64,000 bases of DNA from an uncultured Bacteroidales bacterium (lineage in GTDB: Bacteria; Bacteroidota; Bacteroidia; Bacteroidales; P3), in contig ONJQ01000010.1 of NCBI GenBank assembly GCA_900318175.1, positions 32,769-96,768 on the forward strand. The letters are read 5' to 3'. Made by a program: the position numbers and the translations under genes. Below the pieces are notes generated by a model, which saw only the letters and a list, made by a program, of their open reading frames with translations, had not been told where the DNA came from and ran no database searches. Numbering within the stretch: the first letter of the stretch is position 1; each line of letters starts with the position of its first letter. Below are positions 9,234 to 19,312 of this stretch, in pieces.

Positions 9234-9710
9234 CGAAAAATATTCGACATGGCTCCCCGCTGGTCGTTATTTTTTTTGCATTAATGTTTCAGGCTTGGCT
9301 GTCAGCTGTTGTACCATGCTGTAAACAAGTCTGTTTTCTGTTTGACGGGAAGGGTTGTACGCTCAGTCGTTGGGCTGTTCGGCTGCACCTTTTGCGGTGT
9401 TCCACGATGGTTTGTGGGCAGGCTTGCGTCAGCGATTGCCCTCAAACGTCCCGCAGCACCCGTTGCAAGCCCACAGTTCGTTCGCTCCTTGTAGGTCTGG
9501 CCTTCCCCATTTCGCGAACCATTTGTCCAATGAAAAAGGAACAAATGAGGAACAAATGTTAGAGAACTGAGGAAAAAGGAGCGAAGTTAGGGTTGCGGAA
9601 GAGGTGCCCGCCTTGCAGCGAGCAACGACTTGGGGAAAAAACGGTGACGAACGGTTGTCCAGCTGTGGGGGAACGTGCAGGGGATAGGCAGAGGGGTGAC
9701 GGCGGCGGGG

Positions 9711-9992
9711 CTATTTCACAATCTCGGAGGTGAGCTGCTTGTCCAGCAGGGCAGTATGCATGGGCAGGAGGTAGTCGTAGCTGCCATGTTTTACGGTGCA
9801 CTTGCCGTGGCAGTGGACCAGAATGGCGCACTGCTCGGCCTGGGCATAGGTGATGCGGCAGATGTCAACCAGCGACTTGATGACATAGTCGAAGGTGTGG
9901 ACATCGTCGTTGTGGAGTACCAAGCTGCAGCCGGAGTCTTCGAGGGTGGCGGCTTCGTCGTTGGTCTGGGGTGATATTTGGGGCAGTTCCAT
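9711..9992 (-). CDS. clpS: ATP-dependent Clp protease adaptor ClpS
   Basis: A 93-residue cytoplasmic adaptor that hands N-degron substrates to ClpA/ClpC-ClpP. The core LVLHNDDVHTFDYVIKSLVDI matches the ClpS signature (usually LYNDDVNTFDFVI), with the conserved N-D-D and the later EQCAILVHCHGKCTVKHG covering the binding pocket helix and strand. Length is normal for Bacteroidota ClpS. It is the last gene of a minus-strand run porU-porV-ispF-clpS, starting 12 bp after the ispF stop. Confidence 0.92.
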   Translation of the reverse strand: MELPQISPQTNDEAATLEDSGCSLVLHNDDVHTFDYVIKSLVDICRITYAQAEQCAILVHCHGKCTVKHGSYDYLLPMHTALLDKQLTSEIVK

Positions 9993-10004
9993 GGTGTGGG
10001 GCTA

Positions 10005-10493
10005 TTATTGGTCGGTTGTGTTGAGGGGGAGGATAAGGGCCACGGCGTGGGCGCTGATGCCTTCTTGGCGGCCTTCAAAGCCGAGGTGCTCGGTGGTGGT
10101 GGCCTTGACGGACACTTGGGCGAGGTCTACCCCTAAGAGGTCGGCTATTGTTTGGCGCATCTGGGGTATGTAGGGCGCCACTTTGGGCTTTTGGGCCACG
10201 ACGATGCTATCGATATTGCCTACGCGGTAGCCGTGGTCGTGGAGCAGTTGGTTGCAGTGGCTGAGCAGCAGTTTGCTGTCTATGCCCTTGTAGCGCGGGT
10301 CGGTGTCCGGGAAGTGCTTGCCGATGTCGCCAAGGGCGGCGGCACCAAGGAGGGCGTCGCAGATGGCGTGGAGCAGCACGTCGGCGTCGGAGTGGCCGAG
10401 GAGCCCCAGGGTGTGGGGTATCTCGATTCCGCCGAGCCACAGTTTGCGGTCGGGGACAAGTTGGTGAACGTCGTAGCCTAAACCTATGCGCAT
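10005..10493 (-). CDS. ispF: 2-C-methyl-D-erythritol 2,4-cyclodiphosphate synthase IspF
   Basis: A 162-residue cytoplasmic enzyme of the non-mevalonate isoprenoid pathway that cyclises CDP-methylerythritol phosphate with loss of CMP. The zinc ligands D8, H10 (GLGYDVH) and H42 (SDADVLLHA) are present, as are the conserved [21 protein letters not shown] segment and the C-terminal [23 protein letters not shown] (in part). A longer open frame runs upstream to 10820 but overlaps porV in another frame; the ATG at 10493 gives the family N-terminus [10 protein letters not shown]. It begins 4 bp after the porV stop, so it is translationally close to porV although functionally unrelated. Confidence 0.96.
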   Translation of the reverse strand: MRIGLGYDVHQLVPDRKLWLGGIEIPHTLGLLGHSDADVLLHAICDALLGAAALGDIGKHFPDTDPRYKGIDSKLLLSHCNQLLHDHGYRVGNIDSIVVAQKPKVAPYIPQMRQTIADLLGVDLAQVSVKATTTEHLGFEGRQEGISAHAVALILPLNTTDQ

Positions 10494-10497
10494 GGGA

Positions 10498-11706
10498 TTA
10501 TATGGTGGGGGTGTTTTTGGGGGACTTGAGGTTGATGGTGAGGGAGATGCGGATTGTGTTGGAGAGGGGGTTGCTGCTGAAGCTGGTGGTGGGGACGAGA
10601 TAAGAGACGTCGAACTGCAGGATGGTGTAGCGCAGGCCGAAACCAAAGGTGAGGTACTGGCGTCCACCCTTGGTGGCACTCTCGTAGAAGTAACCGGCAC
10701 GAGCGGCAAGGGTCTGTTTGTACCAGTATTCACCGCCCACGGAGAGCTGGATTTCGCGCAGCTCCTCGGACAGGCCGCCGGGGGCATCGAAGAAGGACTG
10801 GACGGCTCCGCGGATGACACCGGTATTGTAATATTCGGTCAAGTTCTTGTAGTAGTCGCTGTAGGTCTCTTCGCCAACGGTGACAGGGGGCGTGGGTACC
10901 AGGAGCTTGTTGGCGTCGAGGAGGATGGAAATCTCGTTGGAGGCGTCGATGTGGTTGGTGTAACGGCCGCCGAGACGCAGGTTGGCGGGCAGGAATTCTT
11001 TCTTTGTGTCGTCTTCGGAGTAGGAGAGTTTGGCACCGAGGTTGCTGATGAAGGCACCGAGGGCAAGGTCTTGGTTGTTGTCGATGGGCGACTGCCAATA
11101 GAGGCCGATGTCGGCGGCAAGGCTCTTGGCGGGCTGTGTGGTGACATAGCCGCTACCGTCGGAGATGGTCTGGCCGTTGGTGAGGTCGGAATGGATGTAG
11201 CGGCCACTGGCACCGAGCGAGAGATTCTCATTGAGTTTCATGGCGTAGGTGACGTCGGCGGCAAACTCGTTGGGGTTCATGGTGCCGCGGCTTTGGCCTT
11301 GGGCGTCGGTTCCCTGGATTTCGCCCAAGGAGAAGTAGGTGAGGGAGAAGGCAACGGTGCTGCGGTTGTTGATGCGCTTGAAGGCACCGAGATAGAGGAG
11401 GTTCATGTCGGAGACCTTGAGGTTGCGGAGCCAGGGAGTGTAGGTGGTGCCTATGCCGAAGTTGCCGTCGATAAAGGCGAACTTGGCGTTGTTCCAGTGT
11501 GCGGAGTAGATGTCGGGGGTGGAGGCTACGCCCACGTCGCCCATGCCAGCCGAAGTGGCATCGGGGGCGATGAGAAGGATGGGCATGCCGGTGGAGATGT
11601 AGTTTTTGGTTTGACCGGTGAGACCGGCAGGGGTTTGGGCAAAGAGGGTGCCGGAAAGGCTCAGGGCCATCAGGCAGGAGATGATGATTAGATAGTGTCT
11701 TTTCAT
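10498..11706 (-). CDS. porV: Type IX secretion outer membrane protein PorV (LptO)
   Basis: A 402-residue outer membrane beta-barrel of the FadL-like superfamily. PorV shuttles T9SS cargo from the translocon to the PorU attachment complex by binding their C-terminal sorting domains. The signal peptide is [22 protein letters not shown], followed by family stretches [64 protein letters not shown] and [16 protein letters not shown]. Length fits PorV (about 390-400). It lies 68 bp downstream of porU, an order conserved in many T9SS-bearing Bacteroidota. Confidence 0.95.
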   Translation of the reverse strand: MKRHYLIIISCLMALSLSGTLFAQTPAGLTGQTKNYISTGMPILLIAPDATSAGMGDVGVASTPDIYSAHWNNAKFAFIDGNFGIGTTYTPWLRNLKVSDMNLLYLGAFKRINNRSTVAFSLTYFSLGEIQGTDAQGQSRGTMNPNEFAADVTYAMKLNENLSLGASGRYIHSDLTNGQTISDGSGYVTTQPAKSLAADIGLYWQSPIDNNQDLALGAFISNLGAKLSYSEDDTKKEFLPANLRLGGRYTNHIDASNEISILLDANKLLVPTPPVTVGEETYSDYYKNLTEYYNTGVIRGAVQSFFDAPGGLSEELREIQLSVGGEYWYKQTLAARAGYFYESATKGGRQYLTFGFGLRYTILQFDVSYLVPTTSFSSNPLSNTIRISLTINLKSPKNTPTI

Positions 11707-11774
11707 TTGAATCGGGATGATAATAATGCCTTGAAAACGGCGTTGGGCGTTTTTTATTGTATGGAATACATTTT

Positions 11775-14700
11775 TTAGTTATGTACAATTTTGGTTGTCT
11801 GGGTGAGGAGGGTGCCGTCGGCAGAGGTGATGATGGCACGGGCAATGTAGATGCCGCGGGGCAGACGGCTGCCATTGGCGGCGGTGAAGTCCCACCGATA
11901 GCTGAGCACGCAGGAACCAACGGAAGGGGTGACGGTGCGCAGCAGGGTGCCGCGGATGTCGTAAAGCTCGATGGTTGCGGACTGGACGGTGGTGGGCAGG
12001 TTGTGCTCGACACGGATGGTGGTGAAGTCGGAGGCAGGGTTGGGTGTGGCGTCAAAGCGGCCAATCTGGGGTGTGCGGTCGTTGGTGACGTAGAACTGGA
12101 TGGTGGCGGAGGAGGAGAAGTTGAAGATGTTCCAGCATTTGAGGGTGAGGGTGTGGGGTCCTTCGTCCAGTTTGCCCAAGGTGTAGCGCACCTCGCCGTT
12201 GCGGCTGTCGGTGATGGAGGGCTCGAAGAAGTCGTTGAGGATGACGGTGCTGTAGGGGTTGCCGTCAACAACGGCTGTGATGTCGTGGCCCAGACCGCTG
12301 CCCGCGGCATTGATGCCTATGGAGTCGGACAGACGGGCATAGAGCGTGGGAGTCTCGTTGGTGAGGCCGCCGTTGCGGAAGGTGGTGTCGCCGATAAAGA
12401 GTCGTATGTCGGGATGGAGTTCGCTGATAACAAGGTCTTCGTTGAAACCGCCGAACATGATGTTGGAGTACTGGCCGGTGGCATCGGTGGTGAGGGTACG
12501 GGCGTAGTGTGAGAGTTTGGCGTAGTCGTAGCGGTAGGAGACGTCGCGGGGGACGATGAAGGAGTAGGAGAAGGTGCCGGCGGTGACGGCCTCACGACCT
12601 TTGTAGAGGATGTTTTTCTGCTGTTTGAAACTGACCTCGGTGCTGTCGTTGTCGTTGGCAAGGGTGCGGCAGTTGGTTTCGCGGTCGAAGACGACGGGAT
12701 AGATGATGCCGTCGAAGTCGGTGAGGGTGTTGCCTTGCGGGTCGCGGATTTCGCCTTCAACGGTGACGCGTGAGAGAACAAGGGCGGAGTCGGTAACGGC
12801 AGGGTTGACAGGCATTTGGTTGATATGGGTCACCACCACCTCGTTGCGGGGTATGGAGAGGTGGAGCGCGGGGTCGCCAAGGAGGGCTATGCAATGGGCC
12901 ACGTTGGTGGCATTCTTGGCTATGCGGAGGGCGTCGCCAATGGTGTTGGAGGGGTCGAGGGAGTAGGTGCAGACGTCGGAGTTGAAGCGTTGGACGTGGT
13001 GGATGGGACGCGCGGCGGAGACGATGCCGATGCCGGCTGCGTCGGCCATGAGGAAGGCTTCGGCCCCGCAGATGTCGCCCACCAAGTCGTATTTGCCAAA
13101 GGTGCAGGTGCTGGTGACGAAAAAGGCCAGGCGGTCGGTGTTGGTGTACTTGTCGATGTCGGAGAATTCCATGTAGCGCTCGGTGCCGATGTAGTTGCTG
13201 GAGCCGTGGCCGATATAGTTGAGCAACAGGCAGCCGTAGTCCATGCGCTGGCGCAGGGCGTTGTTGACGTCGGGGTAGTAGGAGCCATCGGCGCCGGACT
13301 GCTGGATGTAGGCATCGGCATAGATGCGGTCAAAGTTGTAATGGGGATAGAGGGACTTGATGCGTTGTGCAAGCTTCTCGGAGTCGCTGGTAAAGTTGGT
13401 GTCATAAGGGCTGGAGGGGTCGGCATCGTCGGCAAGGAGGGCGACATAGTTGCGCCAGTCGCCACGGATGTCGTCGCGGGTGAGGTCACTTCGATTCATG
13501 TAGCTCTCAATCTTGTCCACCAGATGGTTGGCTTCATGCACCGTCTTGGCGGGCAGACGCCCGATGCTGACGCTGAGGGTGCCCTCAAAGGGGCCGACGG
13601 CAGTATTGGCCAGATAGCCGTAGATGTCGTCGCTGGGATAGGCACCGCCGTCGGAGTCGAACGAGGAGGGGGACTGGTAGGTGACCACGGTGGTTTGGTG
13701 GGCGCCGAGGATGTCGCGGTTGTCGTGTGTGCCCTTGCCGAAAAGCAACAGGTAGCGGGGTGCGGCATGCTGGGAATCACTGTGGCTGCTCAAGCAGCGG
13801 AGCATCTGGCGGATGGCCACGGGGTCCTGTTTGCCGGATGAGAATTCGTTGAAGACCTGCTCTTGTGTCAACACCATGACGCTCATGCCCTCGTTCTGTC
13901 GGTGCAGGTCGGCCAAGCGGTTGGCCTGCTCCAGATAGTCGCTGTGGGTGACGATGACATAGTCGGCGGAGGGTGAGCCGTGGATGTCCTGATTGGCCAA
14001 CGGCTCTATGCCTGTGGGTGTAAGGGCATCGGCATCGGTGAAGGCAAGGAATGTGCGTGCGCAGTCGGAACTGAAAAGGAACGAGAAGGAGGTGCCGGCA
14101 GGGGAGAGGGTGAGGCCTTGGGGCTGGGAGGGAGCGGTGATGTCCCACACGCGGAGGCCCTGCTGGTAGCCGGAAAAGGTGTAGCGGCAGGTGGTGGGGG
14201 TGCCGAGTTGCTCTTTGTTGCGGAAGGCTTGCTGTCCGCCAGTGTAGGCCAAGGGGAGAGGTGCATTGAGTTCGATGTAGTCGAGGTAGCCGGCAGCAGT
14301 GCTCTCACGGGGTTGGTAGGTGCACTGGAGGGTGATGTTGCTGCTGTTGACGGAGGTGTAGTCCTCTGAGAAGATGAAATAGGCGTTGCTGTTGGGCATG
14401 GAGTAGTGGCGTGTGGCGGAACCCATTGTCACCTCGAAGGAGGCCATGAGGGTGGAGATGCTGGCTAAAGCAAAGCGGGCTTGCAGGGTGCCGTCGGCGG
14501 GAGCGGCAGGGAGCGAGAGATTGTAGGTGCGGGAGGGGAAGCCGGGTGTGAACTTGTCTGCCACCCAGGTCTGGCCGCCACCGTAGACGTTGATGAGGTC
14601 TTCGTGGTAGAGGGCTACGCCAGTGTAGCTGTTGAGGTCGACGGGTTGGCTGGAGGTGATGGCGCTGGTCTGAAGCCGCTGTTCGGGAATGAGGGTGCCA

Positions 14701-15146
14701 TCGGTGGTGAGGAAGTAATAATTAGTGTTCGCGTATGCGTGAACATTGAATTCAAAACGTTGGTCGGAGGAGGAGTAGCGCCAGGTGTTGGGTGCTTCAC
14801 CATAGAAGAGGAGATAGTCGTCGTTGTCAAAAGTGCCATTTCCGTTGAGGTCAACAATCTGAATGGCAGTCGGAACGAGGTCGTCAGGGTGAGATTTGCT
14901 GTTGCTTATGGCGAGCATATCGCCGGGGGCACCGTAGAGGCAGATGTGGTTGCATTCTGCTTGGGCAAGAGCCGGCACTTGCTCGGCTGAGATTCGGTAT
15001 ACTCCGCTGGTCGAAACAGGAATCTTGAACCATTGGCCTGATGCTAACAGCGACCGGGAGGCGTAGCTTTGGGCAGAGAGCCTTGAGGGGACAAACAAGG
15101 CCAGCAGGGCGCAAAGTATGGGTATGAATTTTCTTCCAATCAACAT
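11775..15146 (-). CDS. porU: Type IX secretion sortase PorU
   Basis: A 1123-residue gingipain-like (C25) cysteine peptidase that, with PorV, removes the sorting domain from T9SS cargo and attaches cargo to lipopolysaccharide on the cell surface. The signal peptide is RKFIPILCALLALFVPSRLSAQ. The catalytic pair is visible: H647 in LLNYIGHGSSN and C681 in FFVTSTCTFGKYD, a spacing close to that of the P. gingivalis enzyme. The C-terminus (DATPNPASDFTTIRV ... IELYDIRGTLLRTV ... LPRGIYIARAI) is a retained sorting-domain-like fold. A TTG six codons upstream (15164) is an alternative start; the ATG at 15146 gives a normal signal peptide. It is divergent from porP. Confidence 0.95.
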   Translation of the reverse strand: MLIGRKFIPILCALLALFVPSRLSAQSYASRSLLASGQWFKIPVSTSGVYRISAEQVPALAQAECNHICLYGAPGDMLAISNSKSHPDDLVPTAIQIVDLNGNGTFDNDDYLLFYGEAPNTWRYSSSDQRFEFNVHAYANTNYYFLTTDGTLIPEQRLQTSAITSSQPVDLNSYTGVALYHEDLINVYGGGQTWVADKFTPGFPSRTYNLSLPAAPADGTLQARFALASISTLMASFEVTMGSATRHYSMPNSNAYFIFSEDYTSVNSSNITLQCTYQPRESTAAGYLDYIELNAPLPLAYTGGQQAFRNKEQLGTPTTCRYTFSGYQQGLRVWDITAPSQPQGLTLSPAGTSFSFLFSSDCARTFLAFTDADALTPTGIEPLANQDIHGSPSADYVIVTHSDYLEQANRLADLHRQNEGMSVMVLTQEQVFNEFSSGKQDPVAIRQMLRCLSSHSDSQHAAPRYLLLFGKGTHDNRDILGAHQTTVVTYQSPSSFDSDGGAYPSDDIYGYLANTAVGPFEGTLSVSIGRLPAKTVHEANHLVDKIESYMNRSDLTRDDIRGDWRNYVALLADDADPSSPYDTNFTSDSEKLAQRIKSLYPHYNFDRIYADAYIQQSGADGSYYPDVNNALRQRMDYGCLLLNYIGHGSSNYIGTERYMEFSDIDKYTNTDRLAFFVTSTCTFGKYDLVGDICGAEAFLMADAAGIGIVSAARPIHHVQRFNSDVCTYSLDPSNTIGDALRIAKNATNVAHCIALLGDPALHLSIPRNEVVVTHINQMPVNPAVTDSALVLSRVTVEGEIRDPQGNTLTDFDGIIYPVVFDRETNCRTLANDNDSTEVSFKQQKNILYKGREAVTAGTFSYSFIVPRDVSYRYDYAKLSHYARTLTTDATGQYSNIMFGGFNEDLVISELHPDIRLFIGDTTFRNGGLTNETPTLYARLSDSIGINAAGSGLGHDITAVVDGNPYSTVILNDFFEPSITDSRNGEVRYTLGKLDEGPHTLTLKCWNIFNFSSSATIQFYVTNDRTPQIGRFDATPNPASDFTTIRVEHNLPTTVQSATIELYDIRGTLLRTVTPSVGSCVLSYRWDFTAANGSRLPRGIYIARAIITSADGTLLTQTTKIVHN

Positions 15147-15164
15147 GCTCCCAATAACTGACAA

Positions 15165-15502
15165 TAGTCTTTTTTATTGTGTAGGGAAGGGACTTTTTTT
15201 GCCTATTGCCGAGGCTGCGATGGATGGTCGAAAAAGGTGGCGCAAAGGGGTGTCCGGAGCCTTCAGCCTTTGGGTCAGCGCACTCGTTGTAAACGGTTTG
15301 TTTTAACACTCGAAAGAGGCCCATTTTTCAAAAAAACGGGTCAAAAAGACTTGAAAAAACAACTCACAGAGTGTCTTTGTGGAAAAATAAATTGCATGAA
15401 AATCATGATGTTGTAATTTTTTTTTGGAAGAAACATAATTATTTGACAAAAAAATCGTAATATTGCCAATCAATTTTAGGCTCAATTTATACTAAAATTA
15501 GC
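15165..15502. promoter_or_regulatory. Divergent intergenic region between porU and porP
   Basis: This 338-bp gap must hold the promoters for both T9SS transcripts. On the plus strand TAATATTG at 15458-15465 is a near match to the -7 element, 38 bp before the porP start, in an A/T-rich stretch. No clear TAnnTTTG is seen on the minus strand for porU. No ORF or RNA gene is supported here. Confidence 0.35.
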
Positions 15503-16507
15503 ATGATGAAAAAGACCAATAAAATAATGCTGTTACTGCTGCTCATGGTTCTGGGCATGCAGGGTGTAAAAGCTCAAGATGTGGGCTATTCGCAGTTCTT
15601 TGCCAATCCGCTCTACCTCAATCCGGCATTTGCAGGATCCAAGGTGGCACCCCGTATCTCACTCGTTTATCGTGCCCAGTGGCCGGGACTGGTGTCAGCA
15701 TTCACTTCGTACAGTGCATCGTATGACCAGTATATTCCCGACCTCCATGGTGGTATTGGCGCGATCGTACTCAAAGATGCACAAGGTGACCATGGTATGT
15801 TGGGTACTATCATGGCGGCAGGTATGTATTCATTCCGTTTCCGTCTGCATGAGGATGTGTTTGTCAACATTGCCTTGCAGGCATCGGTGGTGAATGTCCA
15901 CCTGAAGTGGAATCAAGAAATGCGTTGGCCTGATCAGATTGACCCCAACTGCGGCTGGATTAATGGTACATCTGCTACCCCCCCCGATAAGGAAAGCGTT
16001 CTGTTCCCCGACTTTGCCGCGGGTGCCTTGGTTTATGGCCCTGCATGGTATGCCGGTTTTGCTGCTCACCATCTGAGCCAACCCAGTCAGGGTTTCTACA
16101 GCGAGGATCGTATCCCCATCAAGTTCACCGCCAATGCCGGTGGCCTTATCAACCTTGCTGAGGAGCGCCGCCGCCAGTCGCCGCTGGGTCTGGGAGTGCC
16201 TGTTATCTCGCCCAACCTCATTTATCAATATCAGGGCGGTTTCCATTATTTTAACTATGGTCTCTACTTAGATTGGATGCCTTTCTTGGTCGGTGCGTGG
16301 TATCGTCACGGCTTGGAGAACCCTGATGCCTTCATCTTTATGGTCGGTGCCCAGCACGATCACTTTAAGGTGGGATACAGCTACGACGTGACAGTGTCCG
16401 AGTTGTCCAACAGTGTACTGGGTGCCCACGAAATCACTCTCGGCATCCTCCTGCCCGTTCCGGAACAGAAGCACAAGGTCAAGGCTATCCGTTGCCCGTC
16501 CTTCTAA
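15503..16507 (+). CDS. porP: Type IX secretion membrane protein PorP/SprF family
   Basis: A 334-residue outer membrane beta-barrel of the PorP/SprF family, components of the T9SS trans-envelope complex or partners for specific adhesin cargo. After the signal peptide (KIMLLLLLMVLGMQGVKAQ) comes the family signature YSQFFANPLYLNPAFAGS, then GGIGAIVLKDAQGDHG, PDFAAGALVYGPAWYAGFAAHHLSQP and a C-terminal barrel strand pattern ending in LGAHEITLGILLPVPEQK. Length is typical (about 300-340). It lies 65 bp before gldJ and is divergent from porU. Several PorP/SprF paralogues usually exist per genome, so it may be either the core PorP or a cargo-specific SprF. Confidence 0.92.
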   Translation: MMKKTNKIMLLLLLMVLGMQGVKAQDVGYSQFFANPLYLNPAFAGSKVAPRISLVYRAQWPGLVSAFTSYSASYDQYIPDLHGGIGAIVLKDAQGDHGMLGTIMAAGMYSFRFRLHEDVFVNIALQASVVNVHLKWNQEMRWPDQIDPNCGWINGTSATPPDKESVLFPDFAAGALVYGPAWYAGFAAHHLSQPSQGFYSEDRIPIKFTANAGGLINLAEERRRQSPLGLGVPVISPNLIYQYQGGFHYFNYGLYLDWMPFLVGAWYRHGLENPDAFIFMVGAQHDHFKVGYSYDVTVSELSNSVLGAHEITLGILLPVPEQKHKVKAIRCPSF

Positions 16508-16572
16508 TAAAAAATCTTAAAACGAAACAAAACAATCGTCATTTACGTATACAGAGAAAAAACTAACCCACT

Positions 16573-18132
16573 ATGAAGATTATCAAATTGTCATTCCTCA
16601 TGTTGGCCTCTGCATTGCTTATGGTAGCGTGCGGCAGCAAAGAACAGTCCTCCACCACGGGCTGGAATCTGAATGATACTGAATGGGGCGGTTTCGACCG
16701 TTCTTCATATCAGGAGCAAATCACGGGTCCCGGACTGGTGTTCATCGAAGGTGGCTCGTTCCAGATGGGTCGTGTGGCTGATGAGTCCCGCTTCTCATGG
16801 AACAACCTCGTGCACACGGTCACCGTCTCGTCCTTCTACATCGACGAAACCGAGGTGTCCAACATCTCCTACCGTGAATTCGTTTATTGGATGAACCGTG
16901 CTTACGGCGAGGAATATCCCGAACTGGTCAAACAGATTTATCCCGACACCAACGTGTGGCGTCAGCGTCTCTCCTGGGTCGAGAACTTTGTGGAGAACTA
17001 TTTCCAGTGCGCTATGTTCAACGACTATCCAGTTGTCGGTGTGACTTGGGAACAGGCATCTCAGTTCTGCAAATGGCGTACGGACCGCGTCAATGAGAAG
17101 ATTCTTGTCGACGCTGGTATCATTGACCTGGCTCAGTCCGAGCTCACCGGCTCTGAGGCTTTCCAGACCGATGTCTATCTCGCCGGCCTCTATAAGGGTG
17201 AGGGCAAGGGTGTTCCCGACCTCAACCCCGCCAGCGGTGGTGAGAACCGTAACGTCCGTCGTTCCGATGGTATCCTCCTGCCCAACTACCGCCTCCCGAC
17301 CGAGGCTGAATGGGAGTTCGCTGCCCTCGGCATCATCGGCAACACCTTTGACGAGCGTGTTGTTGAGCACAAGACTTATCCTTGGGCTGGACAGAGTGTC
17401 CGTTCCGCCAACAAGAAATATTATGGTCAGTTCCTTGCCAACTTCAAGCGTTCGCGCGGCGATGCCATGGGTGTTGCTGGCAACCTGAACGATGGTTGGG
17501 AGTACACTGCCCCTGTTAAGTGGTACTTCCCCAACGACTACGGTCTGTATCACATGGCTGGCAACGTGGCAGAATGGTGCGGCGATGTCTATCGTAAAGA
17601 TGTCAACCCCATCGGAGCTGACGACCAAAACCCCTTCCGTGGTAATGTCTACCAGTACGTAGCCATGAGCGAGGACGGCGAGGAAGCCGCCATCGACGAG
17701 GCCACTGGCAACCTGATTTACCAGAATGTTCCCGATGATATGAACCGTCGCAATTACCGTCAGGCTGATAACATCAACTACCTTGATGGTGACTGGAACT
17801 CCAGCATCTATGATTTCGAAAGCAAAGAGTCTACCTCTGCTTCCGGCTGGCTGAGAGAGACCGATGAAGAGGATGAGGGCAGCGACGACACCTTCACCCG
17901 TACCGAAGAGGAGCAGACCAACCAGATGTATCACCGCTCCGATAGCCTTGACAAGAACAACATCACCTCCATGATTAACAACCGCGTCCGCGTTGTCAAA
18001 GGTGGTTCTTGGAGAGACCGCGCCTACTGGATGCAGTGCGGCACCCGTCGCTACTACGATCAGGATCGCAGTACCTCTTGGATTGGTTTCCGTTGCGCCA
18101 TGGACCGCATGGGCTCCCGTACCATCCGATAA
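16573..18132 (+). CDS. gldJ: GldJ-type lipoprotein with FGE-sulfatase fold (gliding/T9SS)
   Basis: A 519-residue lipoprotein: signal peptide with lipobox LLMVACG, then a formylglycine-generating-enzyme fold. GldJ and GldK/PorK are paralogues; GWNLNDTEWGGF, GPGLVFIEGGSFQMGRV, WNNLVHTVTVSSFYIDETEVSN and YPVVGVTWEQASQFCKWRTDRVNE are GldJ-like rather than PorK-like. Later motifs: YRLPTEAEWEFAALG, YHMAGNVAEWCGDVY, RVVKGGSWRDRAYW and WIGFRCAM. GldJ is needed for GldK stability and gliding in Flavobacterium, where gldJ also neighbours porU and porV. The usual gldKLMN genes do not follow; a strong terminator does. PorK is the alternative identity. Confidence 0.85.
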   Translation: MKIIKLSFLMLASALLMVACGSKEQSSTTGWNLNDTEWGGFDRSSYQEQITGPGLVFIEGGSFQMGRVADESRFSWNNLVHTVTVSSFYIDETEVSNISYREFVYWMNRAYGEEYPELVKQIYPDTNVWRQRLSWVENFVENYFQCAMFNDYPVVGVTWEQASQFCKWRTDRVNEKILVDAGIIDLAQSELTGSEAFQTDVYLAGLYKGEGKGVPDLNPASGGENRNVRRSDGILLPNYRLPTEAEWEFAALGIIGNTFDERVVEHKTYPWAGQSVRSANKKYYGQFLANFKRSRGDAMGVAGNLNDGWEYTAPVKWYFPNDYGLYHMAGNVAEWCGDVYRKDVNPIGADDQNPFRGNVYQYVAMSEDGEEAAIDEATGNLIYQNVPDDMNRRNYRQADNINYLDGDWNSSIYDFESKESTSASGWLRETDEEDEGSDDTFTRTEEEQTNQMYHRSDSLDKNNITSMINNRVRVVKGGSWRDRAYWMQCGTRRYYDQDRSTSWIGFRCAMDRMGSRTIR

Positions 18133-18164
18133 CTGCAGACTTTTTTGCAAGATATGACTTATCA

Positions 18165-18201
18165 AAAGAGGGAGAGATTTATGTCTCTCCCTCTTTCTTT
18201 A
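18165..18201 (+). terminator. Intrinsic terminator after gldJ
   Basis: AAAGAGGGAGAGA (18165-18177) and TCTCTCCCTCTTT (18184-18196) form a perfect 13-bp stem with a 6-base loop, followed by CTTTAAT. It lies 32 bp past the gldJ stop and would end the porP-gldJ transcript. Confidence 0.9.
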
Positions 18202-18330
18202 ATATCTTACATTGCATTGTACTCCTCATAATGACTGTTTTTGAATGGATGAAGCGTTAATTAATGTTAAATATTGTGAGATTCTCGACCCATGTACGTC
18301 ATATTATTGTAACCTAATTAATTTATTGTT

Positions 18331-19185
18331 ATGAAACATATTGAAATCGCTTTTAGTATCGTATTGATGGCAGTTTTGGCTGTTGGCTGTACCAAAGAGG
18401 ATGTTGTTGCTGTTGGTGAACAGAGTAATTTCTTTACGGGAGTATACAATCCTGAAAACCGTTTAAAGACCATCAGTTGTTCGGAACATGTTGTTGGAGT
18501 AGAGTGTGGTGATTATGAGTTGCTGGATTGTTTGCAAATGAGTTGGTACTGGTCGCAGGAGCATCTTGATTCCATCTTGTTTCACGACGATCGAATCGAT
18601 GCTGTCGGTGTTATGGCTGTTCGCTATTATTACGACTCGCTGGGACGTCTTTCGTGTGTTACGGCCCCTACCGCCAATCACCAGTGTTTGCTTACATATG
18701 ATGGGAATCATTTGGCATCTATTGTCGAGACCCGCGGCGGTTGGACGAGAACATATCGGTTCTCCTATTCTCGTTCTGATTACCCAGAGTCTTTTGAATA
18801 TCATATTCAAGGACAGTATGTCAATCTCACCGATACCTACACCCTCCGTTGGCGCAACGGCAACCTTGTTTCTGCCGTTTGTGGATCAGGCAATGATCGC
18901 TACAATATTGATTCTATCACTTACAACTACGATAACAACCTTAACCCATTTTGTGGACTTCTGCTACCAAAATTCTTCGAAAACTACGGAATAGTCGACG
19001 CTCCGCTGTTCTTATCCAAGAACATTCCCACTGGTATAACCTACTACACGACCTCGGGTTCCGTACAAGACATCTATTATACCCTTGATTTCAGCTTCAC
19101 CGACAACCGACCCTCACAGATTGTCCACCAGTATGAAAACTTCTACTGGTGCAGCTACACGGATACTTACATCCTGCACTATTAG
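18331..19185 (+). CDS. Lipoprotein of unknown function with YD-like repeats
   Basis: A 284-residue lipoprotein: signal peptide MKHIEIAFSIVLMAVLAVGC with lipobox AVGC, followed by TKED. The acidic residues just after the cysteine resemble the lipoprotein export signal that sends Bacteroidota lipoproteins to the outer face of the cell, so surface exposure is possible. The body has several aromatic segments such as YYYDSLGRLSCVT, LLTYDGNHLASIVET and YTLRWRNGNLVSAV, similar to YD/RHS-type repeats seen in many Bacteroidales secreted proteins (DUF4595-like). It is a single gene between the gldJ terminator and the OstA-like gene. I cannot assign a function. Confidence 0.75.
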   Translation: MKHIEIAFSIVLMAVLAVGCTKEDVVAVGEQSNFFTGVYNPENRLKTISCSEHVVGVECGDYELLDCLQMSWYWSQEHLDSILFHDDRIDAVGVMAVRYYYDSLGRLSCVTAPTANHQCLLTYDGNHLASIVETRGGWTRTYRFSYSRSDYPESFEYHIQGQYVNLTDTYTLRWRNGNLVSAVCGSGNDRYNIDSITYNYDNNLNPFCGLLLPKFFENYGIVDAPLFLSKNIPTGITYYTTSGSVQDIYYTLDFSFTDNRPSQIVHQYENFYWCSYTDTYILHY

Positions 19186-19312
19186 CCAACCTAAGCCTGT
19201 TCACGGCTTCATCCGATAAAATCATATAGTTTTTGGGGGAAGCTTACGTAGCGTGAGAACAACTTTTTCCCAACATGGTTAGGAAAAAAGTGGCTGAGTG
19301 GAAAATGTTTCG

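Noticed and set aside
10494-10820. Long N-terminal extension of IspF
   Set aside because: The extension is Pro/Ser-rich out-of-frame translation of porV; the ATG at 10493 gives the family N-terminus.
12317-13841. Several long open frames on both strands inside porU
   Set aside because: They are Ser/Thr/Pro- or Gly/Val-rich shadow translations of the GC-rich porU gene.
16573-18132. Identity as PorK
   Set aside because: Both have FGE folds, but the N-terminal motifs fit GldJ better, and porL, porM and porN do not follow.
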